A DNA stretch of 64,000 bases from Corynebacterium sp. Marseille-P4321 (GCF_903645305.1 NZ_CAHJXO010000003.1:124001-188000); one strand, 5' to 3'; counted from the first letter of the stretch, positions 15,203 through 25,792 are shown. Notes: generated from the sequence alone by a model not told the origin. Program-made: numbers and translations.

Positions 15203-17371
15203 CTACCACGCTGGCTGCCCCGCTTGACCCGCCTGGTTTGCCAGGAGGTCGGCGGCGCTTTCGAATTTCGGCAGCTTGTCCGAGCCGTGCTGGAGGGCGT
15301 CCTTGCGCATCGCCTTCAGCTCGGCCTTCGAGAACGCGCTGTTGACGGCGAAGATAGCTGTATCGCCCCTGCTGTAAACCGGCGTGAGCCCCTCGGAGAC
15401 CCACGGGGCGCGCAGCATGTCGTAGCGCGGCAGCTGGTGGCTCCAAAACGAGCCCGGGCTGACAATGAAGAAGCGCACGTCCAGCTCTTCTACCGCGCGG
15501 TCCGCCGGGTTGCGCTTACTCACCGTCTGCTCGCCGATGAAATCCGCGTGGCGCAACAGCGTCTCCGTCGCCGAGCCGATGCCAGCAACCGCGCTTTGGT
15601 AGTGGCGGGACACGGTGGGCACCCCGGCGTAGGCGTAGAGCCAGGAGTGGCCGTCGGCCGGATCGCCCATGGTCACCCCTTCGTGGGCGGCTGGCTGGTT
15701 GGCCAGCCAGTCGAAAGCCGCCAGGTCGTCTGCGTTGACCATTCGGTCGATGGTGCGCGGGGCCTCGAACGCCGCCTTCGCGCCCGTTTCCGCCGCCGCG
15801 CGCACTTGCGGCACCGCCACAGCGCCTGCGACGAGGGCTAACGCAGCGGAGGCTGCGGCCGACGCCTTAATGTGCCGCTGGTAGCGCTCCGCCGCCGGGG
15901 CGAGGGTAACCAACCGAATCGCCGCCGCCACAGCGATAGCCGCGGCCGCCACGACGCTCATCGCTACCGGCATGATGAGGCGGTGCGCGGTGTTGTAGTG
16001 CAGGTTTGCCACCACTGCGACCACGTCGCCGAACCAGTTGTCGATGGGTTCGAGCGCGTGCGCCGCCGCCGCAAGCGAGACGACGTAGAACAGCACCGGC
16101 CACACCTGGAAGCGCCACAGCACCATCACCAGCGCGCCGGCGCCGGCCAGCCAGAGCCACACCGTGGCGTCAAAGCCTGGGAAGAAGTCCTCCACGTGTC
16201 GCGTTTCCATCCACAGCGCGGTGCCCCAGGCACTGCCCGAGCTTTTCAGATCGCGCGGCTGCCAGCCCGCCACCTCGCTCGCCTGGTCCGCACCCGCCAG
16301 CACTTGGGGCAGGAACACTATCGACGCAACAAGCGCCGGCAACGCCATCCACACCGTATCCCCCACCCGGCTGTGCGACGGCCGCACGAGGGTGGAGGTG
16401 AGCCAGAACAACACCACCGCGAGCACGACCACCGTCACCGCCGACGGGTGCACGCACAACACTCCTAAGAACCCGATACCCGCCGACAGCGCCCCGGCGC
16501 GCGCATCCGGCACGGAGACGAACTGCCACACCACCATGCCCGTCAGACCGATGGCGAACAGGTACGGCCACATGCCGACGTACTCCGGCACCCACAGCAC
16601 CTGCGGCAGCGCGTATACGAATATGGCCGCCAGCCCCGCCGCGATCTGCGCCGTCAGCCCCGTGGAGCGCAAGAACGCAAACACCAAGCAGGCCATGCTC
16701 ACGGGGAAAGCGATGCCGGGCAGCACGGTGGAGGCGACGTTCAACGCCGGGATAGGCTCCAGCCCCGCCGCCTCTGCGTACAGGGCAACTCCAGCGTGAT
16801 AGGCCGACGGGTACAGCTGGCCCGCGTGCGTTTCCACATTGAGTAGCTCGCCCATCCGCGTCGGCGAGGCGACCCCCTCGTCCATGATGAAGCGCACCAG
16901 GTTGGCGTGCCACTGCACGTCCCAGCCCTGCACAATGTTCATCACCCCGTTGGGCGTGCGCACCAGCCAGGAAAGCCGGTCCGAGATGATCGTTGCCGCG
17001 CCAGCCACAACGCCCACAGCAGGCAGGATCCAGTACGGGTCTGCGATGCTTCGCCTGCGACGCTGCGCCCCGGAGCCCGGGAAAAGAGCCCGGCGCCACG
17101 ACACCTCCTGCCCGCGGGCCCGTCGCGCAAACAGATAGCGCCACGCCCCCGCGATGCATAGCGCGCCAATCACGCTGAGCGCAAACGTAAACAGCCCGAA
17201 CGGGGCGCGCACCAACCCCCAGAACCACGCGGCCATACCCACCACGCCAAACGTGACCGGCAACGCACCAGCCATCGCCGCAGGCGCCTTCAGCCCGGCC
17301 ACCCAGTTCACCAAAAACCCGGGGAGCACAAAGAAGCACACCGCGAACCACGCCGCAGCAGCTGTGCCCAT
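15203..17371 (-). CDS. Large polytopic membrane protein (DUF6541-like, GT-C-type)
   Basis: 722 residues from the ATG at 17371 (site AAGGAGA). About 13-14 hydrophobic helices are followed by a soluble C-terminal domain from about residue 510. The overall plan, many helices with periplasmic loops and a C-terminal extracytoplasmic domain, is that of GT-C glycosyltransferases that build mycolata cell-envelope glycans. An acidic loop (WDVQWHANLVRF) could hold the catalytic Asp typical of such enzymes. The glycosyltransferase role is inference. It follows truA in the same direction, as in other corynebacteria. Confidence 0.65.
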   Translation of the reverse strand: MGTAAAAWFAVCFFVLPGFLVNWVAGLKAPAAMAGALPVTFGVVGMAAWFWGLVRAPFGLFTFALSVIGALCIAGAWRYLFARRARGQEVSWRRALFPGSGAQRRRRSIADPYWILPAVGVVAGAATIISDRLSWLVRTPNGVMNIVQGWDVQWHANLVRFIMDEGVASPTRMGELLNVETHAGQLYPSAYHAGVALYAEAAGLEPIPALNVASTVLPGIAFPVSMACLVFAFLRSTGLTAQIAAGLAAIFVYALPQVLWVPEYVGMWPYLFAIGLTGMVVWQFVSVPDARAGALSAGIGFLGVLCVHPSAVTVVVLAVVLFWLTSTLVRPSHSRVGDTVWMALPALVASIVFLPQVLAGADQASEVAGWQPRDLKSSGSAWGTALWMETRHVEDFFPGFDATVWLWLAGAGALVMVLWRFQVWPVLFYVVSLAAAAHALEPIDNWFGDVVAVVANLHYNTAHRLIMPVAMSVVAAAAIAVAAAIRLVTLAPAAERYQRHIKASAAASAALALVAGAVAVPQVRAAAETGAKAAFEAPRTIDRMVNADDLAAFDWLANQPAAHEGVTMGDPADGHSWLYAYAGVPTVSRHYQSAVAGIGSATETLLRHADFIGEQTVSKRNPADRAVEELDVRFFIVSPGSFWSHQLPRYDMLRAPWVSEGLTPVYSRGDTAIFAVNSAFSKAELKAMRKDALQHGSDKLPKFESAADLLANQAGQAGQPAW

Positions 17372-17422
17372 GTGCGTCTCCTTCCCGCGCAAGCCGAGGC
17401 GTTCCCCGGTAACGCAAGAAGC

Positions 17423-18265
17423 CTACATCTCGCGCCTGGCGCGGGTTGCCTCGGCGCGCGCGCCGAGCTGAGCAGCCGGCGGGTACTCCACTCCGACCAG
17501 GGTGAGCCCCTTCGCCGGGGCGAGCGGGACATCGGCCGCGCGCTCGTCGCGAAGTAAAAGCTCCCCCGGCCACGACTCGGGCTTACGGCCCGCCCCAACC
17601 GTCAGACACGTGGCCACCAGTGCGCGCACCATGTTCCAGCAGAACGCGTCCGCCGTGATCCGGGCCTCGTACAACATGGGCTCCGGCTCGCTCCACGCAA
17701 ACGCGTGCACGTCGCGGATGGTGGTGGCGTGCTCCTTCGGACGACAAAACGCCGCGAAGTCGTGCAGGCCGACAACCGTGTCCGCGCACGCCTGCGCGAG
17801 ATCCAAGTCCACCGGCTTACCCCACACCGCGGTGTCGCGCGCACGCGCAGGCATCGCCCCGGCCGGGTGCGTGGTCACCCGGTAGACGTAAGTGCGGGTG
17901 AGGGCCGAAAAGCGGGCGTCGAAAAGCGGCGGTGCCTCCTCAACCCCCATTACCCGCACGTCCTCCGGCAAAAGCTTTGCTAATCGACGCACAAGCCGCG
18001 CCGGGTCGCCGTCGAGCGAGCGCTGATCCAACGACGCGCGCGAGATGTCGGCGTGCGCAACCTGACCGCTGGCGTGCACCCCGGCATCCGTGCGGCCCGC
18101 GACGGTGAGGCGCACGTCCTCGCGCAGCACCAAACTCAACGCTTCCTCGACGGTCTGCTGCACCGTGCGCAGCCCGCCCTTCTGGCGCGCCCACCCGTGG
18201 AAATCCGTCCCGTCGTACGCGATGTCGAAACGCAGGCGCAGCGCGTCATCCGGGGTGGGCATCAT
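17423..18265 (-). CDS. truA: tRNA pseudouridine(38-40) synthase TruA
   Basis: 280 residues. The catalytic motif AGRTDAGVHA is present with Asp60 as the nucleophile, together with FDIAYDGTDFHGWARQ and the C-terminal NMVRALV. It modifies uridines 38-40 in the anticodon arm of many tRNAs. It lies just downstream of the rplQ terminator, in the usual alpha operon-truA order. Two adjacent ATG codons at the start are equivalent. Confidence 0.96.
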   Translation of the reverse strand: MMPTPDDALRLRFDIAYDGTDFHGWARQKGGLRTVQQTVEEALSLVLREDVRLTVAGRTDAGVHASGQVAHADISRASLDQRSLDGDPARLVRRLAKLLPEDVRVMGVEEAPPLFDARFSALTRTYVYRVTTHPAGAMPARARDTAVWGKPVDLDLAQACADTVVGLHDFAAFCRPKEHATTIRDVHAFAWSEPEPMLYEARITADAFCWNMVRALVATCLTVGAGRKPESWPGELLLRDERAADVPLAPAKGLTLVGVEYPPAAQLGARAEATRARREM

Positions 18266-18295
18266 GGGTGGGGATTGTAGCCCAGGGACGAGAAA

Positions 18296-18323
18296 TGCCC
18301 CGCAGTGGTCACACTGCGGGGCA
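18296..18323 (-). terminator. Terminator of the rpoA-rplQ operon
   Basis: A perfect 12-bp stem, TGCCCCGCAGTG with CACTGCGGGGCA, around GTCA. It is followed on the minus strand by TTTCTCG and lies 17 bases after the rplQ stop. Confidence 0.8.
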
Positions 18324-18339
18324 CGTGAGCGGCGGGGAC

Positions 18340-18957
18340 TTACTTGTCCTCGGCCTCGATCTCCTCGACCTTCTCGTCAACCTCGGCGTCGGCGGCCGGG
18401 GCGTCCAGCTGCGACTCCTCGTCAGCCGGCACCTCCTCAACCTCGACGATCTCCTCGGTCACGCCGGGCTCGTCGGTCTCCTCGACCACGGTCTCCTCAA
18501 CGATGACCTCGTCCTCGGTCTCGGTGACGGTGCGCTCCGGCTCCGCAGCCTGCTTGGAGGCAGCGGCGCGTGCAGCGCGGGTCGCCTCAGAAGACACGGT
18601 CTCCTCGAGCACGAGGGAGATCTGCGTCATCGGGGCGTTGTCGCCGGAACGGTTCGGCAGTTTGATCGAGCGGGTGTAGCCGCCCTCGCGGTTCTCGAAC
18701 TGCGGCGCGAGCTCGTTGCACAGGTATGCAGCGATCTCCTTGCTCGGCAGCTGAGCGGCAACTGCGCGGCGGTCAGCCACGGAGCCCTTCTTCGCCTTCG
18801 TGATCAGCTTCTCGGCGTACGGACGCAGCATCTTCGCTTTAGCGTCCGTGGTCTTGATAGCGCCGTGCTCGAACAGGGACTGCGCCAGGTTAGCCAGCAT
18901 GTGCTGCTGGTGGCTGGCGGACCCTCCGAGACGGGCACCCTTCTTCGGGGTAGGCAT
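18340..18957 (-). CDS. rplQ: 50S ribosomal protein L17 with long acidic C-terminal extension
   Basis: 205 residues. The first ~120 are standard L17 ([35 protein letters not shown]). The remaining ~85 are a Glu/Val/Asp-rich extension ([18 protein letters not shown]), much longer than the E. coli protein (127 residues) and probably disordered. Extended L17 is common in actinobacteria. Site AGGAG. Last gene of the alpha operon. Confidence 0.96.
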   Translation of the reverse strand: MPTPKKGARLGGSASHQQHMLANLAQSLFEHGAIKTTDAKAKMLRPYAEKLITKAKKGSVADRRAVAAQLPSKEIAAYLCNELAPQFENREGGYTRSIKLPNRSGDNAPMTQISLVLEETVSSEATRAARAAASKQAAEPERTVTETEDEVIVEETVVEETDEPGVTEEIVEVEEVPADEESQLDAPAADAEVDEKVEEIEAEDK

Positions 18958-19012
18958 ATTCGTACTCCTCGTTTGCGGTTAAGTGTGCGTAAGCGAGCGC
19001 GTGCTCTTTGGC

Positions 19013-20026
19013 TTACTCGGTCTCGTCCGCGCTGGTGTCCACGTAATCCCCAGTCTCGGCGTCGTAGCCTTCAATCTGGGTCGGGTCGAAATCATCCGGC
19101 GCATCCTTCAAGGTCAAGCCCAGGTTCGCGAGCTTGATCTTCACCTCATTGATCGACTTCTGGCCGAAGTTGCGGATATCCAGCAGATCGCTCTCGGTGC
19201 ACTCTGCGAGCTCACCAACGGTGTGGATCTCCTGACGCTTCAGGCAGTTGTACGAACGGACGGAGAAGTTCAGGTCCTCGATCGGCGTGGAGTACGCGGC
19301 GATGTACTCGGTCTCCTGCGCCGACGGGCCGATCTCGATGCCCTCAGCCGCCGTGTTCAGCTCGCGCGCCAGGCCGAAGAGCTCCACCAGGGTGGAACCG
19401 GCCGACGCCAGAGCGTCGCGGGCGGTCATGGAGTTCTTGGTCTCCACGTCGATGATGAGCTTGTCGAAGTCGGTGCGCTGCTCAACACGGGTTGCCTCAA
19501 CCTTGTAGGCAACGCGGGTGACCGGCGAGTAGATCTGGTCGACCGGAATGCGGCCGGCCTCACCACCGGAGTTCGGCATGGCCGGAACGTAGCCGCGGCC
19601 ACGCTCGACAACAAGCTCCATCTCCAGGCGAGCCTGCTCGTTGAGCGAGGCGATGTGCAGATCCGGGTTGTGGATCTCAACGCCAGCCGGCGGCTCAATG
19701 TCGCCAGCGGTGACGTTGCCCGGGCCCTCAACGGCCAGGTGCATGACTACCGGCTCGTCCGAGTCGGAGGACAGCACCATGTCCTTGATGTTGAGGATGA
19801 TCTCAGAGACGTTCTCCTTGATGCCGTTGATCGTGGTGAACTCGTGGAGCACACCGTCGATCTTGATCGAAGTCACGGCCGCGCCCGGGATGGACGACAG
19901 CAGCGTGCGGCGCAGGGAGTTGCCCAGGGTATAGCCGAAACCAGGCTCGAGCGGCTCGATGACGAACTTCGAGCGGTTGGTGTCGATGTACTCCTCGGTC
20001 AATTCAGGACGCTGAGAGATGAGCAT
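19013..20026 (-). CDS. rpoA: DNA-directed RNA polymerase alpha subunit
   Basis: 337 residues. The N-terminal assembly domain contains [23 protein letters not shown], and the C-terminal domain (from about 250) contains [22 protein letters not shown], which contacts UP elements and activators. It lies between rpsD and rplQ as usual. A 117-base gap before it may hold a separate promoter. Confidence 0.98.
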   Translation of the reverse strand: MLISQRPELTEEYIDTNRSKFVIEPLEPGFGYTLGNSLRRTLLSSIPGAAVTSIKIDGVLHEFTTINGIKENVSEIILNIKDMVLSSDSDEPVVMHLAVEGPGNVTAGDIEPPAGVEIHNPDLHIASLNEQARLEMELVVERGRGYVPAMPNSGGEAGRIPVDQIYSPVTRVAYKVEATRVEQRTDFDKLIIDVETKNSMTARDALASAGSTLVELFGLARELNTAAEGIEIGPSAQETEYIAAYSTPIEDLNFSVRSYNCLKRQEIHTVGELAECTESDLLDIRNFGQKSINEVKIKLANLGLTLKDAPDDFDPTQIEGYDAETGDYVDTSADETE

Positions 20027-20143
20027 GAACTTCTCCTTTGTCGGCTCCCGCTATATGAAGCCGGTAGGAATGGATATTCGGGATGTTTCGCACCCGCAAA
20101 GATAACGTGTAAACCTTGCGTGCGCGGTGGTGAAGTAACTGGG

Positions 20144-20749
20144 TTACTTCGAGTAAAGCTCGACGATGAGCTGCTCCTGCAGCGGCACGTCGATCTGAGC
20201 GCGCTCGGGCAGCTGGTGCACGAGGATGCGCAGGGTGTCCGGAACGACCTGCAGCCAAGCCGGAACGACAGCCTCCATCAGGTTGTCCTGGGCCTCTTCG
20301 AACCAGAGCATGTTGCGGGACTTGTCGCGGACATCAATGATGTCGTACTGGGTGACGGCGAAGGACGGAACGTCGACCTTCTTGCCGTTGACCGTGAAGT
20401 GGCCGTGGGAGACCAGCTGACGTGCCTGACGGCGGGTCTTTGCCAGACCAGCGCGGTAGACAACGTTATCCAAGCGGGACTCCAGCAGGATGAGCAGGTT
20501 GTCGCCGGTCTTACCCTGGCGACGGTTCGCCTCTTCGTAGTAGCGGCGGAACTGCTTCTCCATCACGCCGTAGGTGAAGCGAGCCTTCTGCTTCTCCTGC
20601 AGCTGGAGCAGGTACTCGGACTCCTTGATGCGAGCGCGGCCAGCCTGCCCCGGAGGGTAGGGGCGACGCTCGAAGGACATGTCGCCGCCGACCAGGTCGA
20701 CGCGGAGGCGACGGGACTTACGGGTAGCAGGGCCGGTGTAACGAGCCAT
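20144..20749 (-). CDS. rpsD: 30S ribosomal protein S4
   Basis: 201 residues starting MARYTGPATRKSRRLRVDL, with the S4 RNA-binding domain RLDNVVYRAGLAKTRRQARQ. The N-terminal region lacks the four-Cys zinc site, so this is the zinc-free type. S4 starts assembly of the 30S body and can act as the alpha-operon translational repressor in other bacteria. Confidence 0.97.
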   Translation of the reverse strand: MARYTGPATRKSRRLRVDLVGGDMSFERRPYPPGQAGRARIKESEYLLQLQEKQKARFTYGVMEKQFRRYYEEANRRQGKTGDNLLILLESRLDNVVYRAGLAKTRRQARQLVSHGHFTVNGKKVDVPSFAVTQYDIIDVRDKSRNMLWFEEAQDNLMEAVVPAWLQVVPDTLRILVHQLPERAQIDVPLQEQLIVELYSK

Positions 20750-20776
20750 GTTTCTCTTACCTCTTTCCTTTCAGCC

Positions 20777-21175
20777 TTAAACGCGACGACGCTTCGGCGG
20801 ACGGCAGCCGTTGAACGGCTGCGGCGTCACGTCGGAGATCGACGACACCTCCAGGCCGGCGGCCTGGAGCGAACGGATAGCGGTCTCGCGGCCGGAGCCC
20901 GGACCCTTAACAAAAACGTCGACCTTCTTCATGCCGTGGTCCATGGCCTTGCGGGCGGCGTTCTCTGCAGCCATCTGCGCGGCGAACGGCGTGGACTTAC
21001 GGGAGCCCTTGAAGCCGACGTGGCCGGAAGATGCCCAGGAAATCACGTTGCCCTGCGGGTCCGTGATGGACACGATGGTGTTGTTGAAGGTGGACTTGAT
21101 GTATGCGTGGCCTGCAGCCACATTCTTCTTTACGGTGCGGCGTCCACGACGCGCACCACGAGTCTGAGGAGGCAT
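20777..21175 (-). CDS. rpsK: 30S ribosomal protein S11
   Basis: 132 residues, starting [19 protein letters not shown] and ending [11 protein letters not shown], with the conserved [17 protein letters not shown] loop. It lies 3 bases after the rpsM stop and 27 before rpsD. Confidence 0.97.
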   Translation of the reverse strand: MPPQTRGARRGRRTVKKNVAAGHAYIKSTFNNTIVSITDPQGNVISWASSGHVGFKGSRKSTPFAAQMAAENAARKAMDHGMKKVDVFVKGPGSGRETAIRSLQAAGLEVSSISDVTPQPFNGCRPPKRRRV

Positions 21176-21178
21176 AGG

Positions 21179-21547
21179 TTACTTCTTCTTTCCTGCGATA
21201 GTCTTCTTCGGGCCCTTGCGGGTGCGCGCGTTGGTCTTCGTGCGCTGACCGCGGACAGGCAGGCCACGACGGTGGCGCATGCCCTGGTAGGAGCCGATTT
21301 CAATCTTGCGGCGGATGTCTGCCTGCACCTCGCGGCGCAGGTCGCCCTCTACGGTGTAGGAGGACTCAATCGCGTCACGCAGCGCGGAGAGCTGCTCGTC
21401 GGAGAGATCGTCCGTGCGCAGGTCGGGAGAAATGCCGGTCTTCTCCAGCAGTTCCTTGGATCGGGTTGCACCGATGCCGTAAATGTAGGTGAGAGCGATC
21501 TCCATGCGCTTGTTGCGCGGGAGATCAACACCAGCTAGACGTGCCAT
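21179..21547 (-). CDS. rpsM: 30S ribosomal protein S13
   Basis: 122 residues from the ATG at 21547 ([19 protein letters not shown]), the family start; the frame extends upstream without a plausible start. It contains the conserved [20 protein letters not shown] and the basic tail [21 protein letters not shown] that reaches the P-site tRNA. There is no rpmJ between it and infA. Confidence 0.97.
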   Translation of the reverse strand: MARLAGVDLPRNKRMEIALTYIYGIGATRSKELLEKTGISPDLRTDDLSDEQLSALRDAIESSYTVEGDLRREVQADIRRKIEIGSYQGMRHRRGLPVRGQRTKTNARTRKGPKKTIAGKKK

Positions 21548-21725
21548 GAGGTACGTGCCTTTCGGGTTGTTACGGTGGTTTTCTCCCCACCCGTCCACGC
21601 CAGACAACACTTTGTCCGGGCCGTGCCGGAGAGTGGGTTGTGGTTACGCGCGGCTCCAGCCACCGTGGCCAGAGGTAGGCGATTCCCGGGTGAACCGGGC
21701 AATCTGGGTGAGGAGGCTTAAAGAC

Positions 21726-21944
21726 TTACTTGTAACGGTAAGTAATACGTCCGCGGTCCAGGTCGTAGGGAGACAGCTCCACCACGACGCGGTCCTCCGG
21801 GAGGATGCGGATGTAGTGCTGGCGCATCTTGCCACTGATGTGGGCAAGAACCTCGTGCCCGTTGTCCAGTTCGACACGGAACATCGCGTTCTTCAAAGGC
21901 TCGATGATACGGCCTTCAACCTCGATTGCGCCTTCTTTTGCCAT
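21726..21944 (-). CDS. infA: Translation initiation factor IF-1
   Basis: 72 residues from the ATG at 21944 ([17 protein letters not shown]). One S1/OB-fold domain of the usual length, ending RGRITYRYK. It blocks the A site during initiation. First gene of the alpha operon here; rpmJ, which often follows infA in other bacteria, is missing from the 178-base gap before rpsM. Confidence 0.97.
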   Translation of the reverse strand: MAKEGAIEVEGRIIEPLKNAMFRVELDNGHEVLAHISGKMRQHYIRILPEDRVVVELSPYDLDRGRITYRYK

Positions 21945-22062
21945 ACACTCCACTTCCTACAGCACCTACGTTTTAGCAGGTGGCAGACGTTTAATACCGG
22001 TCAAGTCGGTGCGTTACACACACCGACGTACCATCATATGCCTTTACCTGCGCAAACACAAA

Positions 22063-22087
22063 CCCCGCCGCGTGGTCCACGGCGGGG
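22063..22087 (-). terminator. Terminator after the L,D-transpeptidase gene
   Basis: CCCCGCCG (22063-22070) pairs with CGGCGGGG (22080-22087). On the minus strand TTTGTGTTTG follows. It lies 28 bases after the transpeptidase stop, with one copy of the GCTTATCGACG word in between (22094-22104). Confidence 0.75.
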
Positions 22088-22114
22088 CATGATGCTTATC
22101 GACGTTAGCTTGCG

Positions 22115-22912
22115 CTAGTACACGTACACCTTGTCGCCGATCTGCAGGTCGTTGAAGTAACGCTGCGCATCGTGGCGGTACATGCGGATGCAGCCGTGCG
22201 ACAGGATGGCCGGGTCGCCCTCGTGGAACGCGATGCCGTTGTAGGTGAAGTACGTCGCGTATGGCATCGGCGCGTTGCCGAACTCCCAGGAGATCTCGTC
22301 CTTGACCTTGCGATTGACGTAGAACGTGCCACGCGGGGTTTCGTAGCCGGGGCGGCCCGGGCCGATCAGGCCGGACTGGTAGTACATCTGGCCGTTGTTC
22401 TGCAGCCAGGAGCGGCGGCCGTCGAGGTCGATGCAGGCCTTCGCGTCAGGCGGGCACGGGCCGTAGTCGAACCCAGTGCGCGGAGCGGGCGCAGGTGCCG
22501 GTGCGGGGGCCGGAGCCGGCTTCGGCTTCGGCTTGGGCTTGGGCTTGGGGGTCTTCTCCGCGATCAGGCCCGGGAAGAACTGCTCGACGATGCGGTCGAT
22601 TTCCTTCTTCGCGCGCGCTGGCAGCGTCGGGTCGATCGCCGCCAGCGAGTCTGCCTGGCGGCGCAGGTTGTTGCGCACGTCCCAAGCGGCGTTGCGGGCG
22701 TTGCGGTTGAGCTGGGCGATCTGCTTTTCCACCTGGGCAGTGAAGGAATCCAGGCTGGAGCCGGCCGGCGCCTGGACGCCGGGGCGCGGGGCCGGCGCCG
22801 CCTCGGCGACAACCGGGGCGGTCAGCGAGGCGACGACACCGGCGCCGGCGAGGAAGGTGGTGGCACGCCGCTTCAGCGGCGACGGCTTAGCGTGACGGGG
22901 GCGGTAAGACAT
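22115..22912 (-). CDS. Secreted L,D-transpeptidase (YkuD domain)
   Basis: 265 residues. A signal peptide (about 1-39, ending AEAAPA) is followed by a helical region (50-115), a Lys-Pro/Ala-Pro linker (about 118-142) that may span the wall, and a YkuD catalytic domain. The active-site signature is HEGD (from 230) and SHGCIRM with nucleophile Cys242. Such enzymes make 3-3 peptidoglycan crosslinks or attach proteins to the wall. It lies alone between map and infA with its own terminator. Confidence 0.9.
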   Translation of the reverse strand: MSYRPRHAKPSPLKRRATTFLAGAGVVASLTAPVVAEAAPAPRPGVQAPAGSSLDSFTAQVEKQIAQLNRNARNAAWDVRNNLRRQADSLAAIDPTLPARAKKEIDRIVEQFFPGLIAEKTPKPKPKPKPKPAPAPAPAPAPAPRTGFDYGPCPPDAKACIDLDGRRSWLQNNGQMYYQSGLIGPGRPGYETPRGTFYVNRKVKDEISWEFGNAPMPYATYFTYNGIAFHEGDPAILSHGCIRMYRHDAQRYFNDLQIGDKVYVY

Positions 22913-22940
22913 GGCGGAAGTATAACCCTAAACCCCGCTG

Positions 22941-23732
22941 TTAGGAACGTGGGGTGAGAATTCGCGGACCCTGTGTCGTTGCTGCCACCGTGTGCTCCCA
23001 GTGGGCGGCCGGTGCGCCGTCGAGGGTGACCACGGTCCACTCGTCGTCCAGCACCTCGGTTTCAAACCCGCCGCCGAGGATCAGCATCGGCTCGATGCAC
23101 AGCACGGAGCCCTCTTGGATGACGGGCCCTCGGTTCGGCTTGCCTTCGTTGGCCAAAAACGGGTCCTCGTGCATGGTGCGGCCGATGCCGTGGCCGCCAT
23201 AGCCGTCGACAATGCCAAGCGAGACACCGAAGCGCTCCTCCGCTGCGTACGTCGCCTGCTCCAGCGCGTGCGAAACGTCGGTGAGCCGCTTGCCCGGTAC
23301 CATCGCGGCAATCCCCTGCTGCATCACCCATTCGGTTGCCGCATTGAGCTTATCGACGCCTGCCGGTAACTCCCCCACCCCAAACGACCACGCGGAATCC
23401 CCCACCCAGCCGTCAAGCGTCGCACCGCAATCGATGGAAACAAGGTCGCCTTCTTCGAGCACGTCTACCTCGTTCGGGATGCCGTGCACCACCACGTCGT
23501 TGACCGACGCGCAGATCGAACCCGGAAACCCGTTGTAGCCGAGGAAGGTGGGGTACGCCCCGTGGTCGCGGATCACGGTTTCGGCCACCTGGTCCAGCTC
23601 GAGCGTGCTCACACCAGGTTTCGCCGCGGCGCGCACCTCTTTCAGCGCGAGCCCGACGATGCGGCCAGCGGCCTCCATCTTCTCCAGCTGCTCCGGGGTC
23701 TTCGCCGGAATTTTGCGTTTGCGCAGTGGCAT
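22941..23732 (-). CDS. map: Type I methionine aminopeptidase
   Basis: 263 residues from the ATG at 23732 ([20 protein letters not shown], site AAAGGA). The five metal ligands are in place: Asp in SIDCGA, Asp in VGDSAW, His in GHGIGR, Glu in CIEPML, Glu in HWEHTV. It removes the initiator methionine from nascent proteins. It is separated from adk by a terminator, so it probably has its own promoter. Confidence 0.96.
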   Translation of the reverse strand: MPLRKRKIPAKTPEQLEKMEAAGRIVGLALKEVRAAAKPGVSTLELDQVAETVIRDHGAYPTFLGYNGFPGSICASVNDVVVHGIPNEVDVLEEGDLVSIDCGATLDGWVGDSAWSFGVGELPAGVDKLNAATEWVMQQGIAAMVPGKRLTDVSHALEQATYAAEERFGVSLGIVDGYGGHGIGRTMHEDPFLANEGKPNRGPVIQEGSVLCIEPMLILGGGFETEVLDDEWTVVTLDGAPAAHWEHTVAATTQGPRILTPRS

Positions 23733-23774
23733 GGGCGTTGTGTCCTTTAGTCGTCGATAAGCAAAATGCAAAAA

Positions 23775-23795
23775 GCCGGTGCGAAACACACCGGC
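23775..23795 (-). terminator. Terminator of secY-adk
   Basis: GCCGGTG and CACCGGC form a perfect 7-bp stem with a 7-base loop. On the minus strand it is followed by TTTTTGCATTTTGC. It lies between the adk stop (23811) and map. Confidence 0.8.
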
Positions 23796-23810
23796 CTGCG
23801 CGTAAGCGGG

Positions 23811-24356
23811 CTACTTGCCCAGTGCCTCCATGGTGCGCTGGTTGATCTCGTCCACATCGCCGACAGCATCGATCGAGATGATCGCGTCACCGTAGTGATC
23901 AATCAGCGGAGCCGTCTCGTCGCGGTACACACCGAGGCGGGTGCGGATGGTCTCCTCGTTGTCGTCGGCGCGGCCGCGGGCCAGCATGCGCTCCACCACC
24001 ACGTCCTCATCCACCACGAAGTTCAGGACGCCGTCGAGCTTCTCGCCCTTCTTCGCCAGCAGCTCAGTGAGGATCTCAGCCTGCTCCACAGTGCGCGGGA
24101 AGCCGTCCAGCAGGAAGCCGTCGGCCGCATCGTCCTGGTTCAGGCGGTCCTCCACCATGCGGGCGGTGACGTCGGTGGGCACCAGCTTGCCGGCGTCGAT
24201 GTAGCTCTTCGCCTCAACACCCAGTGGGGTGCCCTCGCCGATGTTGGCGCGGAACAGATCTCCGGTGGAGATGTGGGGAACGCCGAGCTTTTCGGAAAGA
24301 ATCGCGGCCTGGGTGCCCTTGCCAGCACCGGGAGGGCCAAGGAGAACGAGACGCAT
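23811..24356 (-). CDS. adk: Adenylate kinase
   Basis: 181 residues. P-loop [10 protein letters not shown] (7-16), the AMP-binding region [10 protein letters not shown], the FLLDGFPRT motif, and the arginine finger region ARGRADD. It is the short-lid form (no zinc lid) common in actinobacteria. It catalyses ATP + AMP to 2 ADP. The ATG overlaps the secY stop (TAATG). Confidence 0.97.
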   Translation of the reverse strand: MRLVLLGPPGAGKGTQAAILSEKLGVPHISTGDLFRANIGEGTPLGVEAKSYIDAGKLVPTDVTARMVEDRLNQDDAADGFLLDGFPRTVEQAEILTELLAKKGEKLDGVLNFVVDEDVVVERMLARGRADDNEETIRTRLGVYRDETAPLIDHYGDAIISIDAVGDVDEINQRTMEALGK

Positions 24357-25684
24357 TATCGCAACAGTCCTTCGTAGTTGGATTGGAGTAGCTGGGATTC
24401 AATTTGCTTCACCGTGGTCAGAGCCACGGACACCATAATCAGGATGGCTGTACCGCCGAAGGCGCTCATACCCATCTGGCCGGAGCCGGTGATACCCGCG
24501 TCCATCGCCAGGTTCGGCAACACTGCAATCAGCGCGAGGTAGATCGAGCCGACGAAAAGCAGACGGTTCATTACGTAGCCGAGGTACTCCGCAGTCGGAC
24601 GGCCCGGACGGATGCCGGGGATGAAGCCACCGTACTTCTTCATGTTCTCCGCCTGCTCCACCGGGTCGTACTGGATGGAGACGTAGAAGTAGGAGAAGAA
24701 GATGATCAGCACAACGTAGGTGAGGATGTACTGCCACGAACCCGGGTTCTGCAGCCACGCCATGACGTGGTTCATCCACCAGTTGTCCGGCGGAGTGGGG
24801 TTGTTCATGGTGACAATCTGGGTGATGAGCACCGGGACGTACATCAGCGAGGACGCGAAGATCACCGGGATAACGCCGGCCTGGTTCACCTTCAGCGGCA
24901 GGTAGGTAGAGGACCCGCCGTACTGGCGGCGGCCCACCATGCGCTTCGCGTACTGCACCGGGATGCGGCGCTGACCCTGCTCGATGAACACGATGCCGAT
25001 CACGAGCACTATAAGCGCAAGCACCACGAGGGTGAGCGTCATCGCGCCGGAGTTCTGGTAGATGAACACACCCTCGGACGGAATCTGGGTAGCGATACCC
25101 GCCATGATGAGCAGGGACATACCGTTGCCCACGCCCTTTTCGGTGATGATCTCGCCGAGCCACATGATGAGCACAGCACCCGAGGTCATGACGATGATCA
25201 TCATGATCAGCGTCCAGATGTTGCGGTCCTCCACCAGCACAGGCACTCCCTGGCCGAGGAGCTGCTCACGGTCCGCCAGCGCGACAATGCCTGCGGACTG
25301 CAGGAGTGCCAGCGCCACGGTGAGGTAACGCGTGTACTGCGTCATCTTCGCCTGGCCGGACTGGCCTTCCTTCTTCAGCTCCTCGAACCGCGGGATCACC
25401 ACGGTGAGCAGCTGCACGATAATCGACGCCGTAATGTACGGCATGATGCCGATGGCGAAGATGGACAGCTGCAGCAACGCGCCACCAGAGAACAGCCCGA
25501 TGATGGAGAACATCGTCGCCTGCTCGCCGCGCGAGACCTCTTCGAGCCGTTCGTTGATCAGCGCGTAGTCAACGCCCGGCGTGGGGATTTGGCAGCCGAT
25601 GCGGTAGAGAATGATCAGCGCAAGGGTGATCATGATCTTCTTGCGAAGATCATGGTCCTTAAACGCCTGAGCAATTGCGGACAC
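24356..25684 (-). CDS. secY: SecY, protein translocase channel subunit
   Basis: 442 residues from a GTG at 25684, behind GGAGG and giving the usual start (V/M)[16 protein letters not shown]. Ten transmembrane helices. The plug and pore-ring region is recognisable ([20 protein letters not shown]), as are the cytosolic C4-C5 loops ([25 protein letters not shown]). It forms the general secretion channel with SecE and SecG. Co-transcribed with adk. Confidence 0.97.
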   Translation of the reverse strand: MSAIAQAFKDHDLRKKIMITLALIILYRIGCQIPTPGVDYALINERLEEVSRGEQATMFSIIGLFSGGALLQLSIFAIGIMPYITASIIVQLLTVVIPRFEELKKEGQSGQAKMTQYTRYLTVALALLQSAGIVALADREQLLGQGVPVLVEDRNIWTLIMMIIVMTSGAVLIMWLGEIITEKGVGNGMSLLIMAGIATQIPSEGVFIYQNSGAMTLTLVVLALIVLVIGIVFIEQGQRRIPVQYAKRMVGRRQYGGSSTYLPLKVNQAGVIPVIFASSLMYVPVLITQIVTMNNPTPPDNWWMNHVMAWLQNPGSWQYILTYVVLIIFFSYFYVSIQYDPVEQAENMKKYGGFIPGIRPGRPTAEYLGYVMNRLLFVGSIYLALIAVLPNLAMDAGITGSGQMGMSAFGGTAILIMVSVALTTVKQIESQLLQSNYEGLLR

Positions 25685-25786
25685 AAAGCCTCCTGGCCCC
25701 CGCCGCCAGAATTGCAGCCGGGAGATAGTGGACAAATTCATCGGATTCAGGCACGCGGAAACCGCCAGTCCTGATTTGACCCCACT

Positions 25787-25792
25787 ACCCTA
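25787..25792 (-). promoter_or_regulatory. Candidate secY -10 box
   Basis: TAGGGT on the minus strand, about 100 bases upstream of secY and downstream of the rplO terminator. The same hexamer lies before tuf (58794-58799). The remaining bases of the 304-base gap 25685-25988 show no gene. Confidence 0.35.

Noticed and set aside
18983-21538. Very long plus-strand open frame (851 codons) antisense to rpoA, rpsD, rpsK and rpsM
   Set aside because: It is a mirror of highly biased ribosomal genes in a high-GC genome; no ribosome binding site, no domain, and it crosses several real genes.
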